A stretch of 64,000 bases of DNA from Actinobacteria bacterium HGW-Actinobacteria-1 (GCA_002841355.1 PHFB01000006.1:1-64000), one strand, 5' to 3'. Shown: positions 43,823 through 53,087, counted from the stretch's first letter. A program made the numbers and translations. Notes: generated by a model from the sequence alone, not told the origin.

Positions 43823-44700
43823 CAGCGCCGCCAGGCATCGAGCGCGTCGGCCGCCTCATCGACCGTGAGCGCGGTTGCGGGCGCGCTGGGATCGCGCTGG
43901 CGGAGCCGCGAGAACAACTCGGCTAGTATCGGCGGTTTGATGTTGCCCTGTGCGAGTACGTGCGCGTTGGCGAAGACCTCCTCGGGCGTTCCCCGCAGAG
44001 CGATCGTCCCGCCGGGAGCGAGCACGTAGGCGAAATCCGCGAACTCCGGAACCGTGTCGATGTCGTGCGTGCTGAGCACGACCGTCATGCAGCGTTCGCG
44101 TGCAAGCCGCTCGAGGAGATCGAGCAGGGACTGACGCGATTTCGGATCGAGCCCCTCGAACGGCTCGTCGAGCACGAGCAGTTCCGGGTCCATCACGAGC
44201 GCACCGGCGAGCGCCACCTTGCGCTTCTCGCCGCCCGACAGGTTGTGCGGCACGCGGTCGGCCAGCTCCTCGATGCCGAGCAGGCCGAGCGCCCGGTCCA
44301 CGCGTTCGCGGACCTCGGACTCGGGCAGGCCGTATTGTCTCGGCGAGAAGGCGACGTCGTCGCCGACGGTTGGGGAGATGATCTGTTCGTCGACGTTTTG
44401 GAGCACGACGCCGACGCGCCGTCGGATCGACGCCCACTCCTCGGAAGGGGAGACGCCGAAGACGCTTACGGCGCCCTCCTGCGGCTTGAGCAGTCCGAGG
44501 ATGTGATAGAGCATCGTCGTCTTGCCTGCGCCGTTGGGACCAAGTACAGCCACGCGCTTTCCCCGATGTGCGAGGAAGTCGAGACCGCAGAGGTGCACCG
44601 AGGTGCCGTCCTCGTAGGTGTGGCGTACGCAGCTGATGCGCACGACCTCCTCGGCGTTGGGGTCGTCAGGATGGATGTGATCGCAATCGTGCGTGGTCAT
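43819..44700 (-). CDS. cbiO: ECF transporter ATPase (CbiO-like)
   Basis: 293 residues. Walker A LGPNGAGKTTMLY, Q-loop VVLQNVDEQIISPTVGDDVAF (group II ECF ATPase feature), signature NLSGGEKRKVALAGAL, Walker B LLVLDEPFEGLDP and H-loop STHDID. A His/Asp-rich N-terminus (HDCDHIHPDDPN) and a C-terminal extension of about 50 residues are unusual. It energises metal import with CbiQ and CbiM, whose genes overlap upstream. Confidence 0.9.
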   Translation of the reverse strand: MTTHDCDHIHPDDPNAEEVVRISCVRHTYEDGTSVHLCGLDFLAHRGKRVAVLGPNGAGKTTMLYHILGLLKPQEGAVSVFGVSPSEEWASIRRRVGVVLQNVDEQIISPTVGDDVAFSPRQYGLPESEVRERVDRALGLLGIEELADRVPHNLSGGEKRKVALAGALVMDPELLVLDEPFEGLDPKSRQSLLDLLERLARERCMTVVLSTHDIDTVPEFADFAYVLAPGGTIALRGTPEEVFANAHVLAQGNIKPPILAELFSRLRQRDPSAPATALTVDEAADALDAWRRC

Positions 44701-45497
44701 CGTTTCCTCCCACGGAACAGGAACGTGGCGCCAAGCCCGAGAAGCGCCAGCGCCGGTAGCATCCAGCTGTAGTCGATGAGACCGATCCAATAGATGCGCC
44801 AGACCGTCGCGACGCCGAGCAGCGCGAGCGCGCCCGCCACGAGCATGCGGTCGGTGATCGGCGAGCGCGAGGGGTGCTCGGCGACCTTGAGACGTCCGGA
44901 GTATCCGCGGAGCACCAGCACGTCGTACTCGCGCTGCGCGAGGTCGACCGAGTAGAGCAGCAGACCGCCGAGCGCACGCGTGGTCGCCTTGGCCGAGCGG
45001 ACCGGATGCGTGCCGGCGATGCCCGCGCGCAGCCGTATCGCCCGCGTGAGGTCGGCAAGCTTGTCGGCGAGGATGAAGATCGCGCGGTACGTCATGAGGA
45101 GCGCGTCGCCGACGAGCCCGGGCGTCACGCGCTGCACGGCGGCGAACACCTGCGGGTACGGCGTCGTGAACATGAGCGTGACCGCCGCGAGCGCGGCCGT
45201 GACCGCCTTCGCCACGATGAGCGCCGCGGCAAGCGCGTCCGGCGCCGAGGCGAACGCGAAGACCGCGGCGAAGATCGCCGGGTACGCGGCAAGCGGCAGC
45301 ATGGAGCGAGCGGGGAGTCGCTCGGCAGCCACGAGAGCGAGCAGCACGAGCAGGAGCGCGAGCACGACGAAGAGGTTCGTGGTCACGACGATGCTTGCGA
45401 GCAAAAGCGCGAACGCGAGCAGCTTCGCGCGCGGTGCGGCGAGATGCAGGTGCGAGCGTCCGCTTACGGCGGAGCGATCGAGGACGGCGACATCCAT
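44697..45497 (-). CDS. cbiQ: ECF transporter transmembrane component (CbiQ-like)
   Basis: 266 residues with about six membrane segments. It has the coupling motifs of ECF T components that contact the ATPase (ALLMTYRAIFILADKL region and RAIRLRAGIAG). It lies between cbiM and cbiO, overlapping both by 1-4 bases (stop of one within the start of the next), so the three are translationally coupled. Metal identity depends on CbiM. Confidence 0.87.
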   Translation of the reverse strand: MDVAVLDRSAVSGRSHLHLAAPRAKLLAFALLLASIVVTTNLFVVLALLLVLLALVAAERLPARSMLPLAAYPAIFAAVFAFASAPDALAAALIVAKAVTAALAAVTLMFTTPYPQVFAAVQRVTPGLVGDALLMTYRAIFILADKLADLTRAIRLRAGIAGTHPVRSAKATTRALGGLLLYSVDLAQREYDVLVLRGYSGRLKVAEHPSRSPITDRMLVAGALALLGVATVWRIYWIGLIDYSWMLPALALLGLGATFLFRGRKR

Positions 45498-46303
45498 CAG
45501 TGCACCCCGAGCTCGTCGCCGGGAAGAATGCGTTCGGTGGGGGCGAGCGGTCCCTCGAAGATGAGCGATGGCCGCACCCGTGCCACATAGCCGAGAATCG
45601 CCGCGGTCACGAGCGCCTCGATCAGCCAGCCGACCGGCCCGAGTGTGTACACGATGGTCGCGAACCGCTTGAGGCCCACCGCCGGGGCGGTCGCCTTCTC
45701 GCCTCCCGAGAACAGCCCGACACCCACGACGCCCTCGCTGAATGGCGAGGCGAACGTGAGGTTCTGGGGGTCGAGAGCGCCTGTCTCGCGTGCGGTGGCT
45801 CCGGTCACGCCCGAGGCGGCGACGAGCCCCACGAGCAGCGTCGTCGTGATGGCAAGCGTCACGACGGTCGCGATCCCGCTGGCGGCGCGTACGCGTGTGC
45901 GCCCCAGCACGCGCACGAACGCGCGGAAGAGCGCCCATCCCAGGAGCATCTCGGCCATGGTCATGAGCGTGTTGAGCCCGATGACGGTCACGCCGCCGTG
46001 ACCCAGAAGCGCGAGCACGACCTGCACGACGAACGCCGAGACGATCGCCAGCTGCGGCCCCAGCAGCACGCCGGCTACGACGGTGAGGTTGATGTGGTAT
46101 GCGATCGGCACGATCTCGCTCGACATCGAGACCAGTACCAGCGCCGAGATGATCCCGACGAGCGGCACCTTGCGTCGAACGTCGGCCCCGCGACTTCGAG
46201 TGCTCGCGAACCAGATGAGGGCCGCGGCAATGACCCAGCCGCTGAGCCAGAGCCAGACCGGGAGCACGCCGTCCGGGATGTGGATGTGCGACACCTCAGT
46301 CAC
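45497..46303 (-). CDS. cbiM: Cobalt/nickel ECF substrate-binding component (CbiM-like)
   Basis: 268 residues, seven or so membrane segments. The family N-terminus HIHIPDGVLP near the start provides the metal-binding His. Other features are IAYHINLTVVAGVLLGP and GLNTLMTMAEMLLG. No cbiN is visible; a longer loop (residues 170-215) may replace it. Start GTG 46303 overlaps the regulator's 3' end; GTG 46294 would place the His nearer the N-terminus. Cobalt would serve B12; nickel or zinc cannot be excluded. Confidence 0.87.
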   Translation of the reverse strand: MTEVSHIHIPDGVLPVWLWLSGWVIAAALIWFASTRSRGADVRRKVPLVGIISALVLVSMSSEIVPIAYHINLTVVAGVLLGPQLAIVSAFVVQVVLALLGHGGVTVIGLNTLMTMAEMLLGWALFRAFVRVLGRTRVRAASGIATVVTLAITTTLLVGLVAASGVTGATARETGALDPQNLTFASPFSEGVVGVGLFSGGEKATAPAVGLKRFATIVYTLGPVGWLIEALVTAAILGYVARVRPSLIFEGPLAPTERILPGDELGVH

Positions 46304-46748
46304 GCTCCGCGGCGCAGGCAGCGCAGGCAGCGCAGAGGCCGTAGAGCGTCACTTCGTGCGCGGTGACCGTGTACCCGGCGCTCTTGGCCGAGCTCAGGAG
46401 CGAGCCGTCAACGGGGCATTCGATGCCTACGACTGTGCCACAGCCCGTGCACACGAGGTGGTGATGGTGGTCGCCGCCAGCGCAGAGCGCGTAGAGCGTG
46501 CTGCCGTCGCGCGAACCGACCGGCGCGAGCGCGCCCGCCGCTGACATCGCCGCGACAGCGCGGTACACGGTCGCCACGCCGATGCCTGCATGCGTTGCCG
46601 ATACGGCCGCGTGAAGTTCCTCGGCAGTGAATGCCCCGCCGAGCGAGCGAACTGCCTCGGCGATGGCACGCCGGGCGGCGCTGAGTCGCGAGCCGCCGAA
46701 GAGATCGCCGGCGCACGGTGCGCTTACGGGGTGGTGGTGCTCGGACAT
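46296..46748 (-). CDS. Fur-family metal-responsive repressor
   Basis: 150 residues. Helix-turn-helix domain with FTAEELHAAVSATHAGIGVATVYRAVAAM, then the metal-sensing dimer domain with HHHHLVCTGCGTVVGIECP. The C-terminal Cys set is CAACAACAAE. The His-rich N-terminus (MSEHHHPVS) adds ligands. It could be Zur, Nur or PerR-like; the adjacent ECF metal genes suggest control of metal import. It overlaps cbiM and has a perfect operator-like palindrome 13 bp upstream, so autoregulation is likely. Confidence 0.9.
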   Translation of the reverse strand: MSEHHHPVSAPCAGDLFGGSRLSAARRAIAEAVRSLGGAFTAEELHAAVSATHAGIGVATVYRAVAAMSAAGALAPVGSRDGSTLYALCAGGDHHHHLVCTGCGTVVGIECPVDGSLLSSAKSAGYTVTAHEVTLYGLCAACAACAAERD

Positions 46749-46760
46749 CGTGCTCCTTAG

Positions 46761-46775
46761 TGAGAATGATTCTCA
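46761..46775. promoter_or_regulatory. Fur-type operator
   Basis: TGAGAATGATTCTCA is a perfect 7-1-7 inverted repeat, close to the Fur/Zur-type consensus built on GATAATGATTATC halves. It lies 13 bp before the Fur-family ATG and about 110 bp before the divergent LysR gene. Confidence 0.75.
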
Positions 46776-46883
46776 GATGCACGATATACCCCAGCGTCAC
46801 GCGACTCAATCGTCGCTACCGTGCGGGGTTTGTCGTAGCATAAGGAAATCCGATAGCACTCGCGAGGATATCCGGGGGGCAGC

Positions 46884-47771
46884 GTGAACCTTTCCCAGCT
46901 TCGAACGTTCGTGGCGGTCGTCGAACACGCATCGTTTTCGGCGGCGGCCCGCGCACTCGGGCTCTCTCAGCCTGCAGTCACCATGCAGGTCCAGGCGCTC
47001 GAGTCCGACCTCGGCGTCACGCTGCTCGATCGCCGGTATCGTAAGGTCGAGTTGACCGAGGCCGGGCGCGCCCTGCTGCCACATGCTCGCAAGCTGATGC
47101 TTGAGGTCGACGAGGCGCGACTTGATCTCGAGAACCTCTCGGGTACGGTGTCGGGTCGCCTCACGGTAGCGGCCAGCACCACACCGGGGCAGTACGTGCT
47201 GCCGCGACTGCTTGGTGGCTTCCTCAACCGGTATCCGGACGTTGGCGTCACGCTGCGCGTCTTCGACACAAGTGACGTCATCGCGCACGTCGAGAGCGGG
47301 GAGGCGCACCTTGGTATGACCGGCGCCGAGGTCTCCGGCGCGCGCGTAGCCTCCGAGAAGCTCGGCAGCGATGACCTCGTGCTCGTTTGCCCGCCGGGAC
47401 ACGAACTGGCGTCGCGGAAGAAGATTCTGCTGCCAGGCCTCATCGACGAACCGTTCATCGTGCGCGAGGGTGGTTCGGGAACCCGGATGGTCGCCGAGGA
47501 CGTCATGCGGCGCGCGGGCGTGGATCCGACCGAGCTTCGCGTGGTTATGGAGCTTGGCACGAACGAGGCGGTGCTCTCGGCCGTCGAGGGTGGTATGGGT
47601 ATAGGCATCGTGAGCATGTGGGTCGCCGAGAAGGCGATCAAGCTCGGTACGGTCGGTCTGGTCCCGGTGCCCGAGTTCCCGCTTGCTCGACCGCTTTTCC
47701 TGGTCACGCCGCGCACCACGCTCACGCGTGCGGCCGAAGCACTCGCGAACTACCTGAGGGTGGCGCTGTAG
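46884..47771 (+). CDS. LysR-family transcriptional regulator
   Basis: 295 residues from GTG 46884 (GGGGGGC upstream). The N-terminal helix-turn-helix is complete: FVAVVEHASFSAAARALGL, SQPAVTMQVQALE and LLDRRYRKVELTEAG. The ligand domain resembles CysL/CbbR-type regulators (PGQYVLPRLLGGFLNRYPDV). It stops 63 bases before the first CWB2 surface-protein gene on the same strand, which it may control. It lies at the start of the molybdenum/tungsten region; its ligand is unknown. Confidence 0.92.
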   Translation: MNLSQLRTFVAVVEHASFSAAARALGLSQPAVTMQVQALESDLGVTLLDRRYRKVELTEAGRALLPHARKLMLEVDEARLDLENLSGTVSGRLTVAASTTPGQYVLPRLLGGFLNRYPDVGVTLRVFDTSDVIAHVESGEAHLGMTGAEVSGARVASEKLGSDDLVLVCPPGHELASRKKILLPGLIDEPFIVREGGSGTRMVAEDVMRRAGVDPTELRVVMELGTNEAVLSAVEGGMGIGIVSMWVAEKAIKLGTVGLVPVPEFPLARPLFLVTPRTTLTRAAEALANYLRVAL

Positions 47772-47834
47772 GTGAGAGTCCCCGGCGCTGTGCGTCCGGG
47801 AGTGTCATTCGTCTCGATGAGAACGGAGCGTGCT

Positions 47835-49886
47835 ATGGGGGCACATCGTTGGGCTCGCTATCTAACAGTCTTGTTGGTCACGGCTCTGGTGACACCGCTG
47901 GTGGGCGTTCCAACAGCGTTCGCCGCTTCAAGCTTCACCGGGGGACCGACCGACACGGTTCTGTACGTTCCAAACGACCACACGCCCATCGCATTCCGGT
48001 TCCGGGCAACTGCCGGGCTCTCCCCAAGCACTCAGTACTACGTGAAGGTGCGCTTCACCGTCGGCACCTCACCGAACCCTACGACGAACCGCGGATTCAC
48101 CTGGAATGCCGCGTCGGGAGCATGGGTTCCGGACCTTGGCGGAGGCAACTGGACCGACTTCCCGGTCGTCACCAGCAACTCTGACGGCACGATCACCGAG
48201 CAATGGATCTTCGCGAAATTCGGCGACGAGCTCTCCTCGGGGGCATACCACGTGATGATCTCGCTCTTCGCCAACGGGACCACGTACAACTCGTCGGACG
48301 TCCCCGCCGTCACGGTCATGAACATGGCCACAGAGGGCGGCTGGATCCACAACGGGACCACGATCGCGGCCGGATCCGCCGGCAAGCGCGTCGAGTGCAC
48401 TTCCATCGCATCTACGGCGACCGTCTATGCGCTGGCGAAGACCGAGCTCGACCTGGTCGATAGCGACTCTGACGGCACGGTCGACAACGAAGACTACGGC
48501 CCCGCAGGCGTTTCTGCCGCCGACTTCCGTCTTGGCGTGCCGGTAGGCGTGCCGTTCAACACGTACATCAATCGGACGACGCAGATCACGACGTCCTTCA
48601 CGCTGCCGGTGGCCGACACCGACATCGTACATACTGGCGCCGATCAGGTCGCCCCGAGCGCGCCCGGCTCCTTCCTGGTGAAGTCGGACGTCCTGTCGAA
48701 TGAACTGTCCTGGACGGCGGCTTCCGATTCAGGCGGGTCGGGCCTCGCGAGCTACCGTATCGTTCGCCGCGTGGCGACCGAAACCGCCGGCTTCTCGAAC
48801 CCGTGGTCGCTCATCGCAACGCCGACGGCGGGTACCACCTCGTACGTAGACGATGACCTCGAAGCCGGGGTCGAGTACTTCTACGAGATCAGAGCCGTGG
48901 ACACGGCAACGAACATCGGTCCGCGTGCATCGGGAAGCGGCACACCGCTTTCCGAGCCACCCGTAACGGTTCGCACCTCGGGCGCCGATCGCTACGCGAC
49001 CGCGATCGCGATCTCGGAGAGCACGTTCGCGCCAGACTCGGTCTCCACAGCCATCCTCGCCACGGGCATGAACTTCCCGGATGCGCTTGCGGCATCGGGT
49101 CTCGCCGGTGCGGTTGGCTCGCCGGTGCTGCTCGTCGGCGCGTCCGTGACCGCTTCGCTCACCGCCGAACTCGATCGGCTCGGCGTGACCGACGTCGTCA
49201 TCGTCGGCGGCGAGAGTGCCGTTTCGGCAAGCGTCGCGACCCAGCTCGCCGAGAACTACACCGTGGACCGGATCGCGGGTAGCGACAGGTACATCACCGC
49301 GGCGTACGTTGCATCGCGCATCAACGAACTGACGGGCAACACCAGCTTCGCGTTCTTCGCACGCGGCGACAGCTTCGCAGACGCGCTTGCGGTTTCGCCG
49401 ATCGCCTACAGTGGCGCGATACCGGTTCTGCTCGTCCGTCCCAGCAGCGTGCCGACGATCACGAGTGGCGCCATCGGTGTCCTCGGCGTCACGGACGGCG
49501 TCGTCGCGGGCAGTGAGGCAGCCGTTTCGAGTGGCGTGTACACCACGCTCGACGGGCTCCTAAGCGGGACGATCCAGCGCGTTGGCGGTACGAATCGCTA
49601 CGACACCGCCAAGCTCGTCGCCGAGTACGCGGTTGACGAGGGCTGGGCCACCTACAGCTACATCGGCCTCGCGACGGGTCTCAACTACCCCGACGCGCTC
49701 GGCGGCTGTGCTGCCACCGCGTGGAATGGCGGCGTACTGCTGCTGACCGACCCCAACACGCTCTCAGCACCGGTCGCCTCGGCGATCACCGACAACAAGA
49801 GCGATATCGGGATGGTCGAGATCTACGGCGGGACGAGCGCGGTCAGCCAGGGCGTCTTCGACGCCGTGGAGGCGCTGCTGAACTAA
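47835..49886 (+). CDS. CWB2 surface protein, paralogue 1
   Basis: 683 residues. Signal peptide (YLTVLLVTALVTPLVGVPTAFA); an unnamed N-terminal domain of about 220 residues (TGGPTDTVLYVPNDHTPIAF start) ending in a calcium-type loop DSDSDGTVDNEDYG; a fibronectin-like domain (residues 270-375, PSAPGSF to IRAVDTATN); then three CWB2 repeats (SGADRYATAIAIS, AGSDRYITAAYVA, GGTNRYDTAKLVA). It is wall-anchored and outside the cell. ATG 47835 has GGAG 6 bases upstream. It is closely similar over its whole length to the protein at 51026, which also has 683 residues. Role unknown; perhaps a ligand-binding or structural surface protein. Confidence 0.88.
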   Translation: MGAHRWARYLTVLLVTALVTPLVGVPTAFAASSFTGGPTDTVLYVPNDHTPIAFRFRATAGLSPSTQYYVKVRFTVGTSPNPTTNRGFTWNAASGAWVPDLGGGNWTDFPVVTSNSDGTITEQWIFAKFGDELSSGAYHVMISLFANGTTYNSSDVPAVTVMNMATEGGWIHNGTTIAAGSAGKRVECTSIASTATVYALAKTELDLVDSDSDGTVDNEDYGPAGVSAADFRLGVPVGVPFNTYINRTTQITTSFTLPVADTDIVHTGADQVAPSAPGSFLVKSDVLSNELSWTAASDSGGSGLASYRIVRRVATETAGFSNPWSLIATPTAGTTSYVDDDLEAGVEYFYEIRAVDTATNIGPRASGSGTPLSEPPVTVRTSGADRYATAIAISESTFAPDSVSTAILATGMNFPDALAASGLAGAVGSPVLLVGASVTASLTAELDRLGVTDVVIVGGESAVSASVATQLAENYTVDRIAGSDRYITAAYVASRINELTGNTSFAFFARGDSFADALAVSPIAYSGAIPVLLVRPSSVPTITSGAIGVLGVTDGVVAGSEAAVSSGVYTTLDGLLSGTIQRVGGTNRYDTAKLVAEYAVDEGWATYSYIGLATGLNYPDALGGCAATAWNGGVLLLTDPNTLSAPVASAITDNKSDIGMVEIYGGTSAVSQGVFDAVEALLN

Positions 49887-49906
49887 CGCCCCACAGTATT
49901 CATGAA

Positions 49907-49946
49907 CGAGCCGCCCGCGATGCTTCTTGCTATCGAGGGCGGCTCG
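49907..49946 (+). terminator. Hairpin after CWB2 paralogue 1
   Basis: CGAGCCGCCC pairs with GGGCGGCTCG over 10 bp, with a 4-bp inner stem (CGAT/ATCG), followed by CGTTTAC. It separates the first CWB2 gene from the regulator and the eight-gene run. Confidence 0.65.
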
Positions 49947-49957
49947 CGTTTACACTC

Positions 49958-49998
49958 AGGTACACACCCTAAAGAGAAACTTAGAGTAGGTGATACCT
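49958..49998. promoter_or_regulatory. Nested inverted repeats before the HTH-PBP regulator
   Basis: AGGTACACACC (49958) and GGTGATACCT (49989) are imperfect inverted halves that enclose CTAA (49969) and TTAG (49981). The whole dyad ends next to the GTG at 49999 and covers its ribosome site, so a bound regulator or RNA fold would silence the gene. Confidence 0.45.
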
Positions 49999-50988
49999 GT
50001 GGCCGGCACCATCAGGATGAGCCGCGATGATCAACTGGAAGCGGTTGGTGATTCGACGCGACGTGCGCTCTTGCGCAGGCTTATGGCCGCTCCGGCGACG
50101 CTCTCACAGCTTGGTACGGCGTTTGGCAAGCACCCCGCGTGGATTCGTCATCACGTCATGCGATTGGTCGATGCCGGCCTCGTCGAGTTGAGTGAGATCC
50201 GCCAGGTCCGCAACTACACCGAGAAGTACTACCGGGCTACTGCCTCGGCATTCGAAGTGCACCTCTTGCTTGCACCGGATGATGGCGCGGATCGCACGGT
50301 CACCGTTGTGGGCAGCAACGACAGCGCGCTTGAGGCGTTCGCCGGGAGTCTCTCGGGCATGTCGGTGGTGCCGGTGTCGATTGGGAGCCTCGACGGGCTC
50401 ATCGCCCTTCGCCAGGGACTGGCCGACATCGCGGCGTGCCACCTCTTCGACACGCGTGAATCCGAGTACAACATCCCGTACGTGCGCCATCTGTTCGCGG
50501 ACCGCGAGGTCGTCGTCCTTACGCTGGTTCATCGCGAACAGGGTGTGATGGTCCGCTCGGGCAATCCACTTGGGATACGGAAAGTCGCCGACATCGTCGA
50601 GGCTGGCGCACGCCTGGCAAACCGCAATCCCGGTTCGGGCACGCGAATCTGGCTCGACGGGGAACTCCGCTCGATCCGTGCAGACCACTCGGCCATTCCC
50701 GGTTACGAGTCATCGTTCGTCACACATGCTGCGGTCGCGCACGAGGTGGCGCGAGGCAGGGCCGATGTTGCTCTCGGTATCAAGACGGCGGCGGAAGCCG
50801 AGGGGCTGGAATTCATCCCACTTACCCGTGAGCGGTTCGACCTTGTCATCCCCGCGGACCGAATCACGCAGGCGAACGTAGAAGAGTTCGTGGATGAACT
50901 CGAGACCAGACGTGCTCGGCAGATGATGGGCGCATTGAGCGGTTATGACGTATCCCACACCGGCGATGAGGTGTCACTAGCAGGTTAA
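49999..50988 (+). CDS. ArsR-type HTH fused to a PBP-like (oxyanion-type) sensor domain
   Basis: 329 residues. Residues 10-85 form a winged helix-turn-helix (STRRALLRRLMAAPATLSQL, IRHHVMRLVDAGLVEL, YTEKYYRATAS). Residues 90-315 form a PBP-like domain of the PF12727 kind, seen with molybdate/MoeA-linked regulators: VVGSNDSALEAFAGSL, LADIAACHLFD, RNPGSGTRIWLD, RADVALGIKTAAEAEGLEFI. The likely ligand is an oxyanion such as molybdate or tungstate, by family and context. GTG 49999 has AGAGTAGG 8 bases upstream. It lies 37 bases before the eight-gene run and is its probable controller. Confidence 0.8.
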   Translation: MAGTIRMSRDDQLEAVGDSTRRALLRRLMAAPATLSQLGTAFGKHPAWIRHHVMRLVDAGLVELSEIRQVRNYTEKYYRATASAFEVHLLLAPDDGADRTVTVVGSNDSALEAFAGSLSGMSVVPVSIGSLDGLIALRQGLADIAACHLFDTRESEYNIPYVRHLFADREVVVLTLVHREQGVMVRSGNPLGIRKVADIVEAGARLANRNPGSGTRIWLDGELRSIRADHSAIPGYESSFVTHAAVAHEVARGRADVALGIKTAAEAEGLEFIPLTRERFDLVIPADRITQANVEEFVDELETRRARQMMGALSGYDVSHTGDEVSLAG

Positions 50989-51025
50989 GCGCAGGCGTAT
51001 TGGAGCGTTACCCAGGGAGGTCGGC

Positions 51026-53077
51026 ATGAAGAAGGGACTCATACGAAAGCGGGTTGCCATTCTGGTGGCGCTCGCGATGATCGCGTCGATGGGGTGGGCG
51101 ACCCCATCCGCGTCGGGCGCTGCAGGCACGTTCACTGGTGGCGCCTATGACATGCCGCTCTACGTGGCGAACGATCACACGCCGGTCGCGCTCCGTTTCA
51201 ACGCAACGGGCGGGCTCGAGGCGAGCACGCAGTACTACGTGAAGGTGCGCTTCACTGCAGACGTGGTGCCGAACTCGACCACGAACCGTGGATGGACGTA
51301 CAACCCGACGTCGAACACGTGGGTTCAGGAGCGCGAAGACTGGACGCTCTTCCCGATCGTGACCACCGACGCGAGCGGTCTGCTCGACACGTGGATCTAC
51401 ACCAAGTTCGGCGACGAAGATCAGAGCGGTTCGTACCACGCCATGATCTCGCTCTCGAAGACGGGTGCGGCGTCGACGTACAACTCGTCCGTAGTGCCTG
51501 TCGTGACAGTCATGGACATGAAGACGGCAGGCGCGTGGATCCACAATGGCACGGCCACCGGTGCGTCCACTGCCAAGCGTGCCGAGGTTACGTCGGTTGC
51601 CTCGACTACCACTGTGTATGCGCTTGGCAAGACCGAGACCGACCTTGTCGACAGTGACTCGAACGGCGTGGTCGACGACGAGGACTGCGGTCCCACGGGC
51701 AAGAATGGCGACTACCGATTCGCGGTGCCGACCGCCACTGCGTTCAGTGTGTATCTGAACCGCAACTACACCTCTAGCACGATCCTCAACAAGACGGTTG
51801 CGGCGAACGACATCGACATCGCTCTCATGGCCGCCGATACGGAGGCGCCGAGTGCTCCAGCTAACCTCACCGCTACACCGGGCTCGGACAGTGTGATGCT
51901 CGAGTGGGACGCGGCGACCGATTCGGGCTCGGGTGTTTCGGGCTACAAGGTCTATCGCTGGCAGGCGTCACCGTCGGCGTCGTACACCTATCCCAAGAGC
52001 CTCATCGCAACGCCTTCGGCTGGCGTGACCTCCTTCCTGGATGAAGGACTGGTCAAGGGCGAAGAGTACAGCTACGAGGTCCGTGCCGTTGACGCCGACA
52101 CGAACGTCAGCCCCCGTTCTGTCGAAGCCACAGCCGTTCCGCTGGGCTTGATGGACACCACCCGCACTTCCGGCACCGATCGCTACGCGACCGCGATCGC
52201 GCTGTCGTCGTCGACGTTTGCCGACAGCTCCGTGACGACCGCTGTCGTGGCAACGGGCCGAGACTTCCCGGATGCGCTCTCCGCATCGAGCCTGGCAGGC
52301 GTGTACGGAAGCCCGATCCTGCTCGTGGGTACGTCGGTCACCGCGTCGCTGACCGCGGAACTCGACCGTCTGGGCGTGCAGGACATCGTGCTTATCGGCG
52401 GCACAAGCGCTGTCTCGGAGACGATCGAGACGTCGCTCTCCGCGAGCTATGACGTCTCGCGCGTCTCTGGCGACGATCGCTACGCGACATCGGTTGCTGT
52501 TGCCTCTGAGGTCGCGAGCCTCACCGGCGGCATGACCGAGGCGTTCTTCGCGCGCGGCGACGGTTTCGCCGACGCGCTTGCGGTGTCTCCGTTCGCGTAT
52601 GGTCAGGCCATCCCGGTCTTGCTGGTTCGGCCGACGAGCATTCCCACAGTCGTTAACACGGCCATCGGCACGCTCGGCTTGACCGACGGCATCATCGTCG
52701 GCGGAACCCCCGCCGTGTCCGCGGCGGTCATGAGCGACCTTGACGGCCTGATGTCCGGCTCGGTCACCCGTGTCTGGGGTACGGACCGTTATCTCACCGC
52801 CCGCGCCGTCGCCGACTTCGGTGTCGCACAGGGCTGGGGCGGCTACGGCTACGTTGGCGTGGCGACCGGGCTGACCTTCCCGGACGCGCTCGGTGGCGGT
52901 CCTGTTGCAGCGCAGAATCACGGCGTGCTGTTGCTGACGAACCCGACCACGCTTTCCGCTCCGGTGTCCTCGGCCATCACCACGAACAAGGCGATGATCG
53001 ACCTGGTCGACATCTACGGCAGCGAAAGCGCCGTGAGCGCCGGTGTGCGCAGCGCAATCGAAGCATTGCTTCAGTAG
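51026..53077 (+). CDS. CWB2 surface protein, paralogue 2
   Basis: 683 residues, the same length and domain order as the protein at 47835: signal peptide (RVAILVALAMIASMGWATPSA), unnamed N-terminal domain (TGGAYDMPLYVANDHTPVAL start), calcium-type loop DSDSNGVVDDEDCG, fibronectin-like domain, and three CWB2 repeats (SGTDRYATAIALS, SGDDRYATSVAVA, WGTDRYLTARAVA). GGGAGG lies 7 bases before the ATG. The next gene starts 10 bases after its stop, so it heads the eight-gene run. It is likely the surface partner of that system; ligand unknown. Confidence 0.88.
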   Translation: MKKGLIRKRVAILVALAMIASMGWATPSASGAAGTFTGGAYDMPLYVANDHTPVALRFNATGGLEASTQYYVKVRFTADVVPNSTTNRGWTYNPTSNTWVQEREDWTLFPIVTTDASGLLDTWIYTKFGDEDQSGSYHAMISLSKTGAASTYNSSVVPVVTVMDMKTAGAWIHNGTATGASTAKRAEVTSVASTTTVYALGKTETDLVDSDSNGVVDDEDCGPTGKNGDYRFAVPTATAFSVYLNRNYTSSTILNKTVAANDIDIALMAADTEAPSAPANLTATPGSDSVMLEWDAATDSGSGVSGYKVYRWQASPSASYTYPKSLIATPSAGVTSFLDEGLVKGEEYSYEVRAVDADTNVSPRSVEATAVPLGLMDTTRTSGTDRYATAIALSSSTFADSSVTTAVVATGRDFPDALSASSLAGVYGSPILLVGTSVTASLTAELDRLGVQDIVLIGGTSAVSETIETSLSASYDVSRVSGDDRYATSVAVASEVASLTGGMTEAFFARGDGFADALAVSPFAYGQAIPVLLVRPTSIPTVVNTAIGTLGLTDGIIVGGTPAVSAAVMSDLDGLMSGSVTRVWGTDRYLTARAVADFGVAQGWGGYGYVGVATGLTFPDALGGGPVAAQNHGVLLLTNPTTLSAPVSSAITTNKAMIDLVDIYGSESAVSAGVRSAIEALLQ

Positions 53078-53087
53078 GGACCGAGAC

